64,000 nt of DNA from a bacterium 1XD21-70 (GTDB lineage Bacteria; Bacillota; Clostridia; Lachnospirales; Lachnospiraceae): positions 205,347 to 269,346 of the forward strand of contig RAYB01000001.1 of the NCBI GenBank assembly GCA_003669055.1, in the 5' to 3' direction. Position 1 is the first letter of the stretch. Each line of letters starts with the position of its first letter. Positions 7,893 to 16,070 of the stretch are shown here, piece by piece. The notes beneath the pieces were generated by a model. It was given only the letters and a program-made list of their open reading frames with translations, was not told where the DNA came from and did no database searches. The position numbers and the translations under genes were made by a program.

Positions 7893-8837
7893 TTATGCTA
7901 ATACTGGCTCTCTTTTTCTAATGACAGCCTCCACTTCCTCTATGGTCTTTTCAACAATCCTTGCTATTTGTTCTGATGAATAGCCATCTCTGTGCATATT
8001 CATAATCACGCCAGTTATAGCATTATCTGTTGCATTTTCTCTGATTCCCTGTGAAAGATTACACATAGCGCTCATATCCTTTCTCAATTTTTCATCTACC
8101 GGAATACTATACTCAGTTTTAATAATCCCTAATTTCTCATCAACGGTCAATTCCGCCGAAAGCAACGTACTCAGCAAACGGTGTAGCTCATACTTTTCAT
8201 CATGCTCCGGAAGTTCATTTGATATACCTATCAGGACAATATTTAACAAGTCAAGCCCGCCCTTCCACGGATAGGAACCAAGCAGATCGTCTTTCGCAAG
8301 ATGCACATAAGCCATACTGCTTTCGTCCATGCCCATACATACCCAAATACTGAATACACGCCTGATGTCATTATAATTTGTCTTGACAAAATCCCGTTCC
8401 TTCTGCGACGAAACAAGACGGCTTACATAGAAAACTGCCCTGTTCAGGATATGGTAGCCTGACGGTTCATCTTTCTGTGCCTCCACGTTTACGATAACCT
8501 GTGAGATACCATCTTTCATACGCACATAAAAGATAATGTCAAACCGTATAAGCCCCTCGTTAATCTCCGCATTCTCCGTATTCATCCCGACAATGCGCTG
8601 CCCGTTTTCTTCTTTTTCAATATTGGTCAGCCCCGGCTCCACCGGAACCACACTGATAAATGGCTCCCCCTCAATATAAGATACCACATCTTTCGGGTTC
8701 ATTCCCCGGAACTCATCAACCGTCTTTACCAGAATATGCGCCAGAATGATCTTATTTCCCAACAGACGTTTTGCCTTATCATCATACTGTGCGTCCTGGT
8801 CTGTTGCGCTGACCGCATTTTTTATTTCCGTATCCAT
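7893..8837 (-). CDS. Rpn/PD-(D/E)XK nuclease family transposase-like protein
   Basis: A 314-residue protein of the type often annotated as Rpn-family or PD-(D/E)XK nuclease family transposase. The nuclease core is visible as GLIRFDIIFYVR (Asp) followed by SQVIVNVEAQKDE, where the Glu and the Lys of the ExQ/K-type motif lie. It is followed by LNRAVFYVSRLVSSQ. Residues near the C terminus (HRDGYSSEQIARIVEKTIEEV) resemble the short helix-turn-helix seen in these proteins. I use the ATG at 8837, ten bases after AGGAGG, instead of the longer frame from 8888. Such proteins promote RecA-independent recombination in E. coli; the role here is unknown. Confidence 0.75.
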   Translation of the reverse strand: MDTEIKNAVSATDQDAQYDDKAKRLLGNKIILAHILVKTVDEFRGMNPKDVVSYIEGEPFISVVPVEPGLTNIEKEENGQRIVGMNTENAEINEGLIRFDIIFYVRMKDGISQVIVNVEAQKDEPSGYHILNRAVFYVSRLVSSQKERDFVKTNYNDIRRVFSIWVCMGMDESSMAYVHLAKDDLLGSYPWKGGLDLLNIVLIGISNELPEHDEKYELHRLLSTLLSAELTVDEKLGIIKTEYSIPVDEKLRKDMSAMCNLSQGIRENATDNAITGVIMNMHRDGYSSEQIARIVEKTIEEVEAVIRKREPVLA

Positions 8838-8997
8838 CAGCCATAAACCTCCTTTTTGTATGGTAGGAAACGCAAAAGCCATTCCCAAAAGGTATATGAC
8901 CTCAATGCCATTATACCCCGAAATCCCGGCTAAATCAATCGGAACTTTTTAATTGCCAGCCCGGACAATAATTGATATTTGATTAGTTTTATGATTG

Positions 8998-9257
8998 TTA
9001 CAGCGTTTCCTCCTTCCTTTTCGCTTTTTCAGCATCTGTCCGACCAGCCCCGGACGCTTGCGCCCTGTATGCCGCCAGCTTTTCCTTTAACGATGCCCGC
9101 TGCACAGGCTTGTCAGCCATTGCCGCAGCAACTCTCAGCCCTCCATTCCCCATTGTATAATCACGCCTTGCGTTTTCTTCCGGGTACGGTATCGGTGCAT
9201 TGGCGGCTTTTTCGCCTGTTTCCGGTCTTTCGGAAGTCTTTTCTTCCTGCGCTGACT
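8998..9257 (-). pseudogene. Orphan C-terminal fragment of a larger element protein
   Basis: From the IS boundary to a TAA at 8998-9000 one minus-strand frame is open and well behaved: QKSAQEEKTSERPETGEKAA, NAPIPYPEENARRDYTMGNG, then MADKPVQRASLKEKLAAYRA, ending KRKEETL. It has no start codon near its 5' end and an internal ATG would leave only 41 residues. The hydrophilic, charged tail looks like the end of a long accessory protein of a conjugative element, which I cannot name. The 5' part is not on the other side of the IS, so it was lost. Confidence 0.6.
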
Positions 9258-9286
9258 TCTGGACATAATCGAGCTGTTGACAAACC
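9254..9286 (+). repeat. IS left inverted repeat
   Basis: Begins GACTTCTGGACATAATCGAG and continues to CAAACC; matches the reverse complement of 10811-10843 with three differences. Confidence 0.88.
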
Positions 9287-9350
9287 TCTTGCCAAAAAGA
9301 TTTGCATATAAGAAAATATATGTGTAGATTAATCCTTGAGGTGATACATT

Positions 9351-10724
9351 ATGATGACGAAAAGAGAAAACCAACAGATAGAAATGCATTTGATAACAAT
9401 TGAAGATTTAGTCCCTATGGATCATCTGCTTCGGAAAGTAAATGATATTATTGATTTTTCATTCATATATAACGAAGTAGAAAATATGTACTGTCATAAC
9501 AATGGGCGTCCATCCATTGATCCGGTGGTCTTAATCAAGTTTCTTCTCATCGGTTTTCTTTATGGCATCAATTCCGAAAGAAGAATATCAGAAGAGATTC
9601 AGGTGAACATGGCATACCGTTGGTTTCTTGGTCTTGATATCATGGATAAAGTTCCAGACCATTCTACGGTTTCCCAGAACAGACGCCGCCGTTTCAACGG
9701 CAGCGATCTTTTTCGGAATATCTTTCAGAAAATTGTTTCCATATGCATAGAAAAGGGTCTGGCAGACGGCAAGCTGGTTTTTACGGATTCGACACACGTG
9801 AAGGCAAACGCATCCCGGAAAGCAGAATACATCAAGCAAACAGAAGAAGCCACAAATGAATACCTCAAAGAACTAGACAAGTATGAAGAAACGGTACGGG
9901 CCCAGTTGGAATCAGAAGGGAAAATCAAGCCCATCAGATGCAAGAAACGGAAGGAAAAAACGGAAATCATTAGCCGCCGTGAAAGTAGAACAGACCCCGA
10001 ATCTGGATTTTACAAGAGGAAAGGGAAAGCGGAGGGGATGCATTACTTGTCGCATGAAACCGTGGACTCTAAAAACGGAATTATAATCGATGTGGCAGCT
10101 ACAGCCGGTAATGTGCCTGACAGCCAGCCGTATATCAAAAGGGTTGATTATATTGAGAAAAATCTGGGTTTGAAAATACAGGAAGCATGTGCCGACAGTG
10201 GATATGACACAAACCTTATCAACCAACAGTTATCAGAAAGAGACATAAATTTTTATACGCCTGAAAGAACGGAGCAAAAAAGAGGAACTACAGAATTTCA
10301 AAGGAAAGATTTTCAGTATGATGAAAAGGATGACAGATTCATCTGTCCCGGAGGAAAAACACTTCCGCTGCACCGGCTTAATAGAACAATAAATACAGTA
10401 ACAAAAGAATACCGCTGTCCAAAGGCTGAATGTAAAGACTGTCCGTTCCGTAGCAGGTGCATAGGAGAAAAAGGTTCTGATAAAAGAATCCAAGTAAATA
10501 TTTTTGAAGACATTGTAAAAAAGAATCATGAAAAAGATGGTACGGAAAGACACACCAGGGTTTTGCTTCTGCGGCAGATATGGAGCGAAGGAAGCTTTGC
10601 AGCGCAAAAGTCAAGACATAATTTGAAATTCTTATACAGAAGAGGATTAGAGGCGGCTGAACAGCAGTGCCTCTTATCGTCAACGGCATTAAATCTTAAA
10701 AGGATGATAAAGGCCATGGCATAG
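9351..10724 (+). CDS. IS1182-family DDE transposase
   Basis: A full-length 457-residue transposase. The N-terminal DUF772-like DNA-binding part contains NGRPSIDPVVLIKFLLIGFL and VPDHSTVSQNRRRRF. The DDE catalytic core shows LVFTDSTHVKANA (first Asp, about residue 146), ACADSGYDTN (second Asp, about residue 280), and a glutamate in the last third. A zinc-binding cysteine cluster (CPKAECKDCPFRSRCIG, about 377-393) is typical of the IS1182 group. Start ATG behind GAGGTG. No frameshift or stop is seen, so the element may be active. Confidence 0.93.
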   Translation: MMTKRENQQIEMHLITIEDLVPMDHLLRKVNDIIDFSFIYNEVENMYCHNNGRPSIDPVVLIKFLLIGFLYGINSERRISEEIQVNMAYRWFLGLDIMDKVPDHSTVSQNRRRRFNGSDLFRNIFQKIVSICIEKGLADGKLVFTDSTHVKANASRKAEYIKQTEEATNEYLKELDKYEETVRAQLESEGKIKPIRCKKRKEKTEIISRRESRTDPESGFYKRKGKAEGMHYLSHETVDSKNGIIIDVAATAGNVPDSQPYIKRVDYIEKNLGLKIQEACADSGYDTNLINQQLSERDINFYTPERTEQKRGTTEFQRKDFQYDEKDDRFICPGGKTLPLHRLNRTINTVTKEYRCPKAECKDCPFRSRCIGEKGSDKRIQVNIFEDIVKKNHEKDGTERHTRVLLLRQIWSEGSFAAQKSRHNLKFLYRRGLEAAEQQCLLSSTALNLKRMIKAMA

Positions 10725-10810
10725 GGAACCATGCCCTTTTTCTTTGGAATATTTCTGCTATCTTTGCTAGATTTTTATCATGATATCTTGTGACATTTAC
10801 GAAATTAGGG

Positions 10811-10843
10811 GGGTTGTCAACAGCTCGATTGTGTCCAGAAGTC
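10811..10843 (-). repeat. IS right inverted repeat
   Basis: Reads GGGTTGTCAACAGCTCGATT and ends TCCAGAAGTC; partner of 9254-9286. Confidence 0.88.
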
Positions 10844-10845
10844 CG

Positions 10846-11928
10846 TTAAGTGATTCCCTTTTCTGCCCACCCACCGCCATACATATCGTGCTGAACCTCC
10901 TGCTGGTAGTAATGGCTCATGGTTGAGGGCGCATTATAAAGGGCGGTGATCAGGTATGCCCTGATGTTGGTAATCTTTGTTGTGGTTTCCTTCATACAGC
11001 CCATGACATACTCCACATGGCCGCTGTTCAGCTTCAGGAAGCGGGATTTCACAAGTTCGTAAGGGTAATCCTCCCCGTTGATGCGGATTGTCCTGCGCTT
11101 CACACACACCACATCGCAGACGGTTTCATAGATTTCCTCGTACATCTCCTTTTCCCCATACTGGCCATACTTCATGTGGTGTTCATATTCCAGATTTTTG
11201 CGGATCAGCGCCATATATGCGCTCGTTTCATCCATCACATCCATCGTATCCGCTTTTCCCTGTATCCCTGTGTTATCCACATCCCCCACGGATTGATTGA
11301 TAGGATTGGGATAACTCATATCAGTATAATTCTGTTTAGTATAGTTATAGTCAGTATAATTAGGGTCTGGTTTCCCGACTTCTTGAAGTTGGTTTTCCCG
11401 ACCTCTTGAAGTCAGATTTTCCGACCTGCTGAAATCGGTTTTTCCGACCTCTTGAAGTCGGCTTTCCTGACTTCTTGAAGTCGGCTTTTCCGACCTCTTG
11501 AAGTCGGTTTTTCCGACTTCTGTGGAAACATCAGTGTTGCAAGGCTCTTTTCTGCCCTCATCTATAATAAAATTCTTCACATAAATAATATCCGGTTTGC
11601 CAAGCCCCCGGCGTATTTTCTCAACAAGCCCTATCCCTTTGGCCTTATCTAGCTCCGCAAGAACCTTTACAGCCTTTTCCTTGCTGCATCCTAAATCTTC
11701 CCTGATATTATCTATTGTGTATATGATATATGCCCGATTTTCATCGTCCAGCCACCCGTTTTTCATGGAAAGTGACATCCGGTCAAGCATCAACCCATAC
11801 AGGAGCTTAGCATCGCTGCTAAGCCCCTTAAAACGCTCGTCCTTTATCAGCAGGCGGGGAACACGGTAAAAAGAAAACTGCTCTGCTTCTACGCCATAGT
11901 AATAATCAAATCTCAATGGCTCGCCCAT
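10846..11928 (-). CDS. repA: RepA_N-type replication initiator
   Basis: A 360-residue initiator of the RepA_N group found on plasmids and conjugative elements of low-GC Gram-positives. The N-terminal winged-helix region is clear: FSFYRVPRLLIKDERFKGLS, then DAKLLYGLMLDRMSLS. The C-terminal part (about 235-355) carries YMALIRKNLEY and ITNIRAYLITALYNAP, typical of DUF6017 tails. Residues about 137-186 are a charged repeat with a 23-residue period, encoded by 23-bp DNA repeats that look like origin iterons. The stop codon lies only two bases from the IS right end. ATG start; ParB is 13 bases upstream. Confidence 0.87.
   Translation of the reverse strand: MGEPLRFDYYYGVEAEQFSFYRVPRLLIKDERFKGLSSDAKLLYGLMLDRMSLSMKNGWLDDENRAYIIYTIDNIREDLGCSKEKAVKVLAELDKAKGIGLVEKIRRGLGKPDIIYVKNFIIDEGRKEPCNTDVSTEVGKTDFKRSEKPTSRSQESRLQEVGKTDFSRSENLTSRGRENQLQEVGKPDPNYTDYNYTKQNYTDMSYPNPINQSVGDVDNTGIQGKADTMDVMDETSAYMALIRKNLEYEHHMKYGQYGEKEMYEEIYETVCDVVCVKRRTIRINGEDYPYELVKSRFLKLNSGHVEYVMGCMKETTTKITNIRAYLITALYNAPSTMSHYYQQEVQHDMYGGGWAEKGIT
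11369..11520. repeat. Iteron array inside repA (candidate replication origin)
   Basis: Six units and a partial seventh start at 11369, 11391, 11414, 11437, 11460, 11483 and 11506; the period is 23 bases (the first unit is 22). The consensus contains CCGACCTCTTGAAGTCGG, an imperfect palindrome. Because 23 is not a multiple of three, the reading frame rotates through the repeats, so it is the DNA that is conserved. RepA_N replicons commonly keep their origin within the rep gene, which fits. Confidence 0.8.
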
Positions 11929-11941
11929 TCTGCCGCCTCCT

Positions 11942-12817
11942 TTACCGCTTACTCTGCCATTCCTCCAAAAGCCCGATAATGATGCCCTCTATATCGTCAT
12001 TGGAATAGTCCTCCGGAAAATATCTGTTAATCTTATCTCCCTTAATCGTTACTTTCCTCTCTTTCGGCTTTTCCTCCGCCAGTATCAGCCTGACCATCGC
12101 CAGCGTCAGCTCGCCGCTTTTCCCATACTCTTTCAGCTTCGCCGCCTGCGCATTGGAAACCGATGCGCCCGTTTCCTGGAGAATGACTGTTACATACTGC
12201 TGCTGTTCTTCTGAGAGGAAAGAAATATCAACGCCCTGCGCTATCCCTATCTTCTTTGCATCCACCATGCCAAGCAGCTCATCCGAGAGCCTTGCAAGCC
12301 ATACATACCTCTGTACGGTCTTTCCGCTTTCCCCGGCAGCTTCCCCCACTTCATCAAGGGTACTGCCGCCTTTGCTGCCCTGATGTTTCATCGCTTCGTA
12401 TTTCATAGCATAAGCCCTTGCTTTTTCACTCGGTAAAATATCCTCTCTCTGGATATTGGAATCCACCATGATTATCGTGGCTTCATCGTCCGTGTAATTC
12501 CTGACAATGACGGGCATCGTGTCCAGTCCTGCCCTTTCAGAACCCCGTTTCCTCCGGTGTCCGGCTATGATTTCATAGCCGCCCCCTTCCCTCGGTCTTG
12601 CAAGCCCTGGCACAAGCACACCGTATCTGCTGATACTCTCCGTGGTTTCTTCCATCTTTTCATCATCCAGGACACGAAAAGGGTGTCCTTTGAATGTATG
12701 TAAATCAGTCAGCTTCGCATGGATAATCTGCTCCCCTGCTGTATTTTCCGCACCGCCAAATAAATCGTCAAAGCTGTTCAGTTTGACTTTTGATGCGCTC
12801 CCTGCCTTACTGCCCAT
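11942..12817 (-). CDS. parB: ParB/Spo0J-family partition protein
   Basis: A 291-residue centromere-binding partition protein. The N-terminal CTP-binding/ParB domain is visible as HPFRVLDDEKMEETTESISR, YGVLVPGLARP and the box GYEIIAGHRRKRGSERAG. A central helix-turn-helix follows (TLDEVGEAAGESGKTVQRYV). It acts with ParA to segregate the replicon. I prefer ATG at 12817 with GGAGG nine bases upstream; a TTG two codons earlier is possible. It overlaps the 3' end of parA, so the pair is translationally coupled. Confidence 0.9.
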   Translation of the reverse strand: MGSKAGSASKVKLNSFDDLFGGAENTAGEQIIHAKLTDLHTFKGHPFRVLDDEKMEETTESISRYGVLVPGLARPREGGGYEIIAGHRRKRGSERAGLDTMPVIVRNYTDDEATIIMVDSNIQREDILPSEKARAYAMKYEAMKHQGSKGGSTLDEVGEAAGESGKTVQRYVWLARLSDELLGMVDAKKIGIAQGVDISFLSEEQQQYVTVILQETGASVSNAQAAKLKEYGKSGELTLAMVRLILAEEKPKERKVTIKGDKINRYFPEDYSNDDIEGIIIGLLEEWQSKR

Positions 12818-13592
12818 TGCCAAGCACCTCCTCCGTCAAAGACTGGTATGCGCCCGCAACCCTGCCTTTCGGGTCATGCTGGTAGATGCTGACACCTTCC
12901 GCAGAAGTTTCCGCAGCCCTTACCGACATCGGTATGCTGTTCTCAAATATCCGTACCCTGCTCCCATAAGTTTCAATAAGCAGCGCTGTAATATCCCTCG
13001 CATAATTAGTCCTGTTGTCTACCATTGTCAGCAGAATACCCTCTATCTCCAGTTTGGGATTGATCTGTCGCTTTACCTTGCCTATGGTCTTAATAAGCTG
13101 TTCCAGACCTTTCACGGGCAGATATGCGGCCTGCACAGGTATCAGTATGCTGTCCGCACAGGCAAAGGCATTTATGGTAATCATGCCAAGTGAGGGCATA
13201 CAGTCAATCAGGATATAATCGTACTGCTCCTTTACCATGTCCATATAAGAGCGCATCATAATTTCTCTGCTCATCACGTTCACAAGGGAAACTTCCAGAC
13301 CGGACAGCTCAATGTTCCCCGGCATCAGGTCAATCCCTTCTTCGTGCTTCAAGATACCGTAGCCCGGTTCCATTTCTTCATCGTTGATAACCTTTTCCAT
13401 TACGCTTGCAAGGGTGACTTCCAGCTTGTCAGGCTCCGTAAAGCCAAGGCTTGCGGTCAGGCTCCCCTGTGCGTCTGCGTCAATAAGTAAAACTCTTTTT
13501 CCCTGTTTCGCCAGCCCAATCCCCAAATTACTCGTTGTGGTGGTCTTGCCGACACCGCCTTTCTGGTTTGCAATTGCTATAATTTTACACAT
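12807..13592 (-). CDS. parA: ParA/Soj-family partition ATPase
   Basis: A 261-residue deviant Walker ATPase. MCKIIAIANQKGGVGKTTTT opens the protein, with the Walker A box KGGVGKTT at 10-17. The A' box is RVLLIDADAQGSLT and the B region YDYILIDCMPSLGMITINA. It moves replicon copies by dynamic binding to nucleoid DNA together with ParB. The start at 13592 has GGAGG at ideal spacing; the frame is open further upstream but has no support. Order DUF6075-DUF3970-parA-parB-repA suggests one maintenance operon. Confidence 0.92.
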   Translation of the reverse strand: MCKIIAIANQKGGVGKTTTTSNLGIGLAKQGKRVLLIDADAQGSLTASLGFTEPDKLEVTLASVMEKVINDEEMEPGYGILKHEEGIDLMPGNIELSGLEVSLVNVMSREIMMRSYMDMVKEQYDYILIDCMPSLGMITINAFACADSILIPVQAAYLPVKGLEQLIKTIGKVKRQINPKLEIEGILLTMVDNRTNYARDITALLIETYGSRVRIFENSIPMSVRAAETSAEGVSIYQHDPKGRVAGAYQSLTEEVLGNGQ

Positions 13593-13609
13593 GGTTTTAT
13601 TCCTCCGTA

Positions 13610-13792
13610 TTAGTTGGATTTTTCTTTGATGTTGGCTTTCTGCACTTCCACATAAGCCCGGTAATACCTGTTTGTACCTTTGTTCCGGTACAGATCTGAA
13701 ACTTCCGTCACAGCCACTTTGGGCTGTCTTTTCAAAATCTTCTCGAACCACTTAATATCATTCTTCGTTCCCATCAGTCGAATTTTCAGCAC
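13610..13792 (-). CDS. Small DUF3970-like protein, 60 aa
   Basis: The product reads VLKIRLMGTKNDIKWFEKIL and continues with VAVTEVSDLYRNKGTNRYYR. This pattern fits the short DUF3970 (YvzF-like) proteins carried by plasmids and integrative elements; function unknown. I use the GTG at 13792, six bases after GGAGAGG, over the internal ATG at 13774. It overlaps the end of the upstream gene by 35 bases and precedes parA by 17. Confidence 0.7.
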   Translation of the reverse strand: MLKIRLMGTKNDIKWFEKILKRQPKVAVTEVSDLYRNKGTNRYYRAYVEVQKANIKEKSN

Positions 13793-14276
13793 GTTTCCTC
13801 TCCATTTCTGCAAGGATCTCCTCAATGGACTTCTGCTTTTTGCAGTATTCCGGATAACGGAGCTTAATGCCCTGCCAGAAGTACATCGCATAGCCGCAGC
13901 AGAAAATATCACTCACGGAATACTCACTGCACTCTCTGATCTGCTCGTCCTTGCGCTTATAATCGTCAACACTCGGCGTTCCGTCTGTATAAAGGTTAAA
14001 GGCAAGCCTTACCACCCGGACACTGCCGCTTGTCTGCCAGCCCTGGTGCAGACACTCCGGCTTGATGAACCCGGACTTAATATCATAGATCTGGCTGAAA
14101 TGATTCCTTGTGTCCTCTGAAATACCGAGAATGTAAATCAATGCCTTGTGATAGCAGTCCTGATACCTTGCCTGCTCCAGTTTCTCATAATAAAACTTTT
14201 CATGTTCCTCGTTGTTAAAAACCATGTGTTTGTTGTTGGCGCTCTGCGCCTCTGCTCTTAACGCTGTGTTGTTCAT
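13758..14276 (-). CDS. DUF6075-like element protein, 172 aa
   Basis: A soluble protein with the stretches MVFNNEEHEKFYYEKLEQ, YQDCYHKALIYILGISEDTR and VRVVRLAFNLYTDGTPSVDD. These fit the DUF6075 family that accompanies rep/par genes on Firmicutes mobile elements. The molecular role is unknown. Start ATG at 14276 with GGAGG eight bases upstream; a longer frame from 14327 has no ribosome binding site. It is the first gene of the maintenance operon and the last gene before the lysS boundary. Confidence 0.75.
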   Translation of the reverse strand: MNNTALRAEAQSANNKHMVFNNEEHEKFYYEKLEQARYQDCYHKALIYILGISEDTRNHFSQIYDIKSGFIKPECLHQGWQTSGSVRVVRLAFNLYTDGTPSVDDYKRKDEQIRECSEYSVSDIFCCGYAMYFWQGIKLRYPEYCKKQKSIEEILAEMERKRAENSTDGNEE

Positions 14277-14314
14277 TATCTCTACCTCCAATTTTATTTT
14301 TTGACCATAACAAA

Positions 14315-14349
14315 AGGACACTCCCAAATTCTCACTTGGAAAGTGTCCT
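14315..14349. repeat. Strong hairpin upstream of the element maintenance operon
   Basis: AGGACACTCCCAA (14315-14327) pairs with TTGGAAAGTGTCCT (14336-14349), leaving an eight-base loop. It lies 38 bases before the first gene of the par/rep operon. It may be a leader structure or part of the element end; no T-run follows on either strand. Confidence 0.6.
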
Positions 14350-14417
14350 AAAGGTACATACCCTATAAAATTGAATGCCGCACAAAACGTATTATCAAGT
14401 ATTATTCCGTATTATGC

Positions 14418-14448
14418 GTAGCAAATTTGTAGTAAATTTGTAGTAAAT
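14418..14448. repeat. Direct repeats at candidate element end
   Basis: GTAGCAAAT, TTGTAGTAAAT and TTGTAGTAAAT stand in tandem (11-base period). They lie between the last accessory gene and the lysS stop at 14479. Short AT-rich direct repeats next to a conserved gene's 3' end resemble arm-type integrase sites, but no integrase gene or second att copy is visible in the window. Confidence 0.4.
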
Positions 14449-14478
14449 CACAACTCAAAATCGCTGAAACCCTTGATT

Positions 14479-15993
14479 TTACTGGTTTTCTTTACCCAAA
14501 GTTTTCATCGTCGGGAACAACAAAACATCCCTGATCGCCGGGGCATTGGTAAGCAACATCACCAGCCGGTCAATCCCATACCCAATCCCGCCAGTCGGCG
14601 GCATCCCGATCTCCAATGCATTCAGGAAATCCTCATCCGTGGTATTGGCCTCCTCATCCCCGGCTGCCAGCGCTGCCTCCTGAGCCTTAAACCGCTCCCG
14701 CTGGTCAATAGGATCATTTAACTCCGAATAGGCATTACACATCTCTCTGCCATAGATAAACAACTCAAACCGCTCCACCAGTTCCGGCTTATCCGGCTTT
14801 CTCTTGGTCAGGGGAGACACCTCCACCGGGTGGTCCATGATAAAGGTGGGCTGGATCAAATGTTCCTCCACAAACTCTTCAAAGAACAGGTTAATGATAT
14901 CGCCCCGCACATGGCGCGCCTCATAATGAACCTCTTTTTCATCCGCCAGCTTCTTTGCCTCTTCTGTGGTCTTAATCTCCTCAAAATCAATTCCCGTATA
15001 CTTTTTGATGGCATCAATCATGGTCAGCCTCTCAAAAGGCTTGCCTAAATCGATCATCTCCTCCGCATAGGGAACGCAGGTGGTGCCGCAGACCTCCTCG
15101 GCCACATGGCGGAACATATTCTCTGTCAGATCCATCATGCCGTTATAATCCGTATACGCCTGGTATAGTTCCATCAGGGTAAACTCCGGGTTGTGGCGGG
15201 TATCCAGTCCCTCATTGCGGAACACGCGGCCGATCTCATAGACCCGTTCCATGCCGCCCACAATCAGCCTCTTCAGATACAGTTCCAGGGATATCCTCAG
15301 CTTCACATCCTCATCCAGGGCATTGTAATGCGTTTCAAAGGGACGCGCTGCCGCCCCGCCTGCATTGCTTACCAGCATAGGGGTCTCCACCTCAAGAAAT
15401 CCCTGGCCATCCAGATAGCGGCGGATACTGCTGATGATCTTGGAACGCATGACAAAGGTCCTTTTCACATCCTCATTCATGATCAGGTCTGTATACCGCT
15501 GGCGATACCGCATATCCGTATTGGTCAGCCCATGATACTTTTCCGGGAGGATCTGTAAACTCTTAGAAAGAAGAGTCATGGATTTTGCATGGATGGAAAT
15601 CTCCCCCATCATCGTGGTGAACACAATGCCTTCCACACCGACGATATCACCGATATCCAGCTTCTTGAATGCCTTATAAGCTTCCTCTCCCAGATCATCC
15701 CGCGCCACATAGCACTGAATATTGCCCTTTAGGTCCTGGACATTGCAAAAGGATGCTTTCCCCATCACGCGTTTGGACATCATCCGTCCGGCAATGGAAA
15801 CCTCCTTGCCTTCCCATTGTGCATAATCTTCTTTCACATCTATGCTGTGAACGGTTACACCGTACTTTGTGATTTGGAACGGATCCTTTCCCGCTGCCTG
15901 AAGTTCTGCAAGTTTCTCCCGGCGCACCTTTAACAGCTGATTTAAATCCGGCTCCTGACCCTGTTTTTTCTGCTGATTCTGCTGTTCTGCCAT
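14479..15993 (-). CDS. lysS: Lysyl-tRNA synthetase, class II
   Basis: A complete 504-residue LysRS that charges tRNA-Lys. The N-terminal OB fold for anticodon binding includes [20 protein letters not shown]. Class II motif 1 is near [20 protein letters not shown], motif 2 is [21 protein letters not shown] and motif 3 is [14 protein letters not shown] near the C terminus. Start ATG with GAGG upstream. It follows greA by 77 bases that hold a hairpin. The accessory region begins directly behind its stop codon. Confidence 0.97.
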   Translation of the reverse strand: MAEQQNQQKKQGQEPDLNQLLKVRREKLAELQAAGKDPFQITKYGVTVHSIDVKEDYAQWEGKEVSIAGRMMSKRVMGKASFCNVQDLKGNIQCYVARDDLGEEAYKAFKKLDIGDIVGVEGIVFTTMMGEISIHAKSMTLLSKSLQILPEKYHGLTNTDMRYRQRYTDLIMNEDVKRTFVMRSKIISSIRRYLDGQGFLEVETPMLVSNAGGAAARPFETHYNALDEDVKLRISLELYLKRLIVGGMERVYEIGRVFRNEGLDTRHNPEFTLMELYQAYTDYNGMMDLTENMFRHVAEEVCGTTCVPYAEEMIDLGKPFERLTMIDAIKKYTGIDFEEIKTTEEAKKLADEKEVHYEARHVRGDIINLFFEEFVEEHLIQPTFIMDHPVEVSPLTKRKPDKPELVERFELFIYGREMCNAYSELNDPIDQRERFKAQEAALAAGDEEANTTDEDFLNALEIGMPPTGGIGYGIDRLVMLLTNAPAIRDVLLFPTMKTLGKENQ

Positions 15994-16027
15994 CCTCTGC
16001 TCCTCTTTTTCGTGGAATAATAATCAC

Positions 16028-16062
16028 CTGCAGCCGTTTGGTTCCTCCCAAACAGCTGCAGC
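16028..16062. repeat. Hairpin between greA and lysS
   Basis: CTGCAG-CCGTTTGG and CCAAACAG-CTGCAG form a stem around a five-base loop. On the minus strand it is followed by TGATTATTATT, so it may be a weak terminator or attenuator that lowers lysS expression from the greA transcript. Confidence 0.5.
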
Positions 16063-16070
16063 CGTCTCTC

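Larger units (their letters stand above)
9254..10843 (+). mobile_element. IS1182-family insertion sequence
   Basis: A 1,590-base element bounded by 33-base inverted repeats with three mismatches, carrying one transposase gene. The outermost bases GACT/AGTC may be palindromic target DNA rather than part of the IS, as IS1182-type elements favour palindromic targets; the minimal element would then be 9258-10839. No further direct target duplication is visible. It separates the orphan C-terminal fragment from repA. Confidence 0.88.

Noticed and set aside
9135..9389. Minus-strand 84-residue frame across the IS left end
   Set aside because: It is a different frame from the well-behaved C-terminal fragment and runs into the transposase start region; composition is not protein-like.
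11369..11520. CRISPR array
   Set aside because: Units are contiguous 23-mers without unique spacers and lie inside repA.
14315..14349. Terminator for lysS
   Set aside because: It lies about 130 bases beyond the stop and has no T-run on the minus strand.
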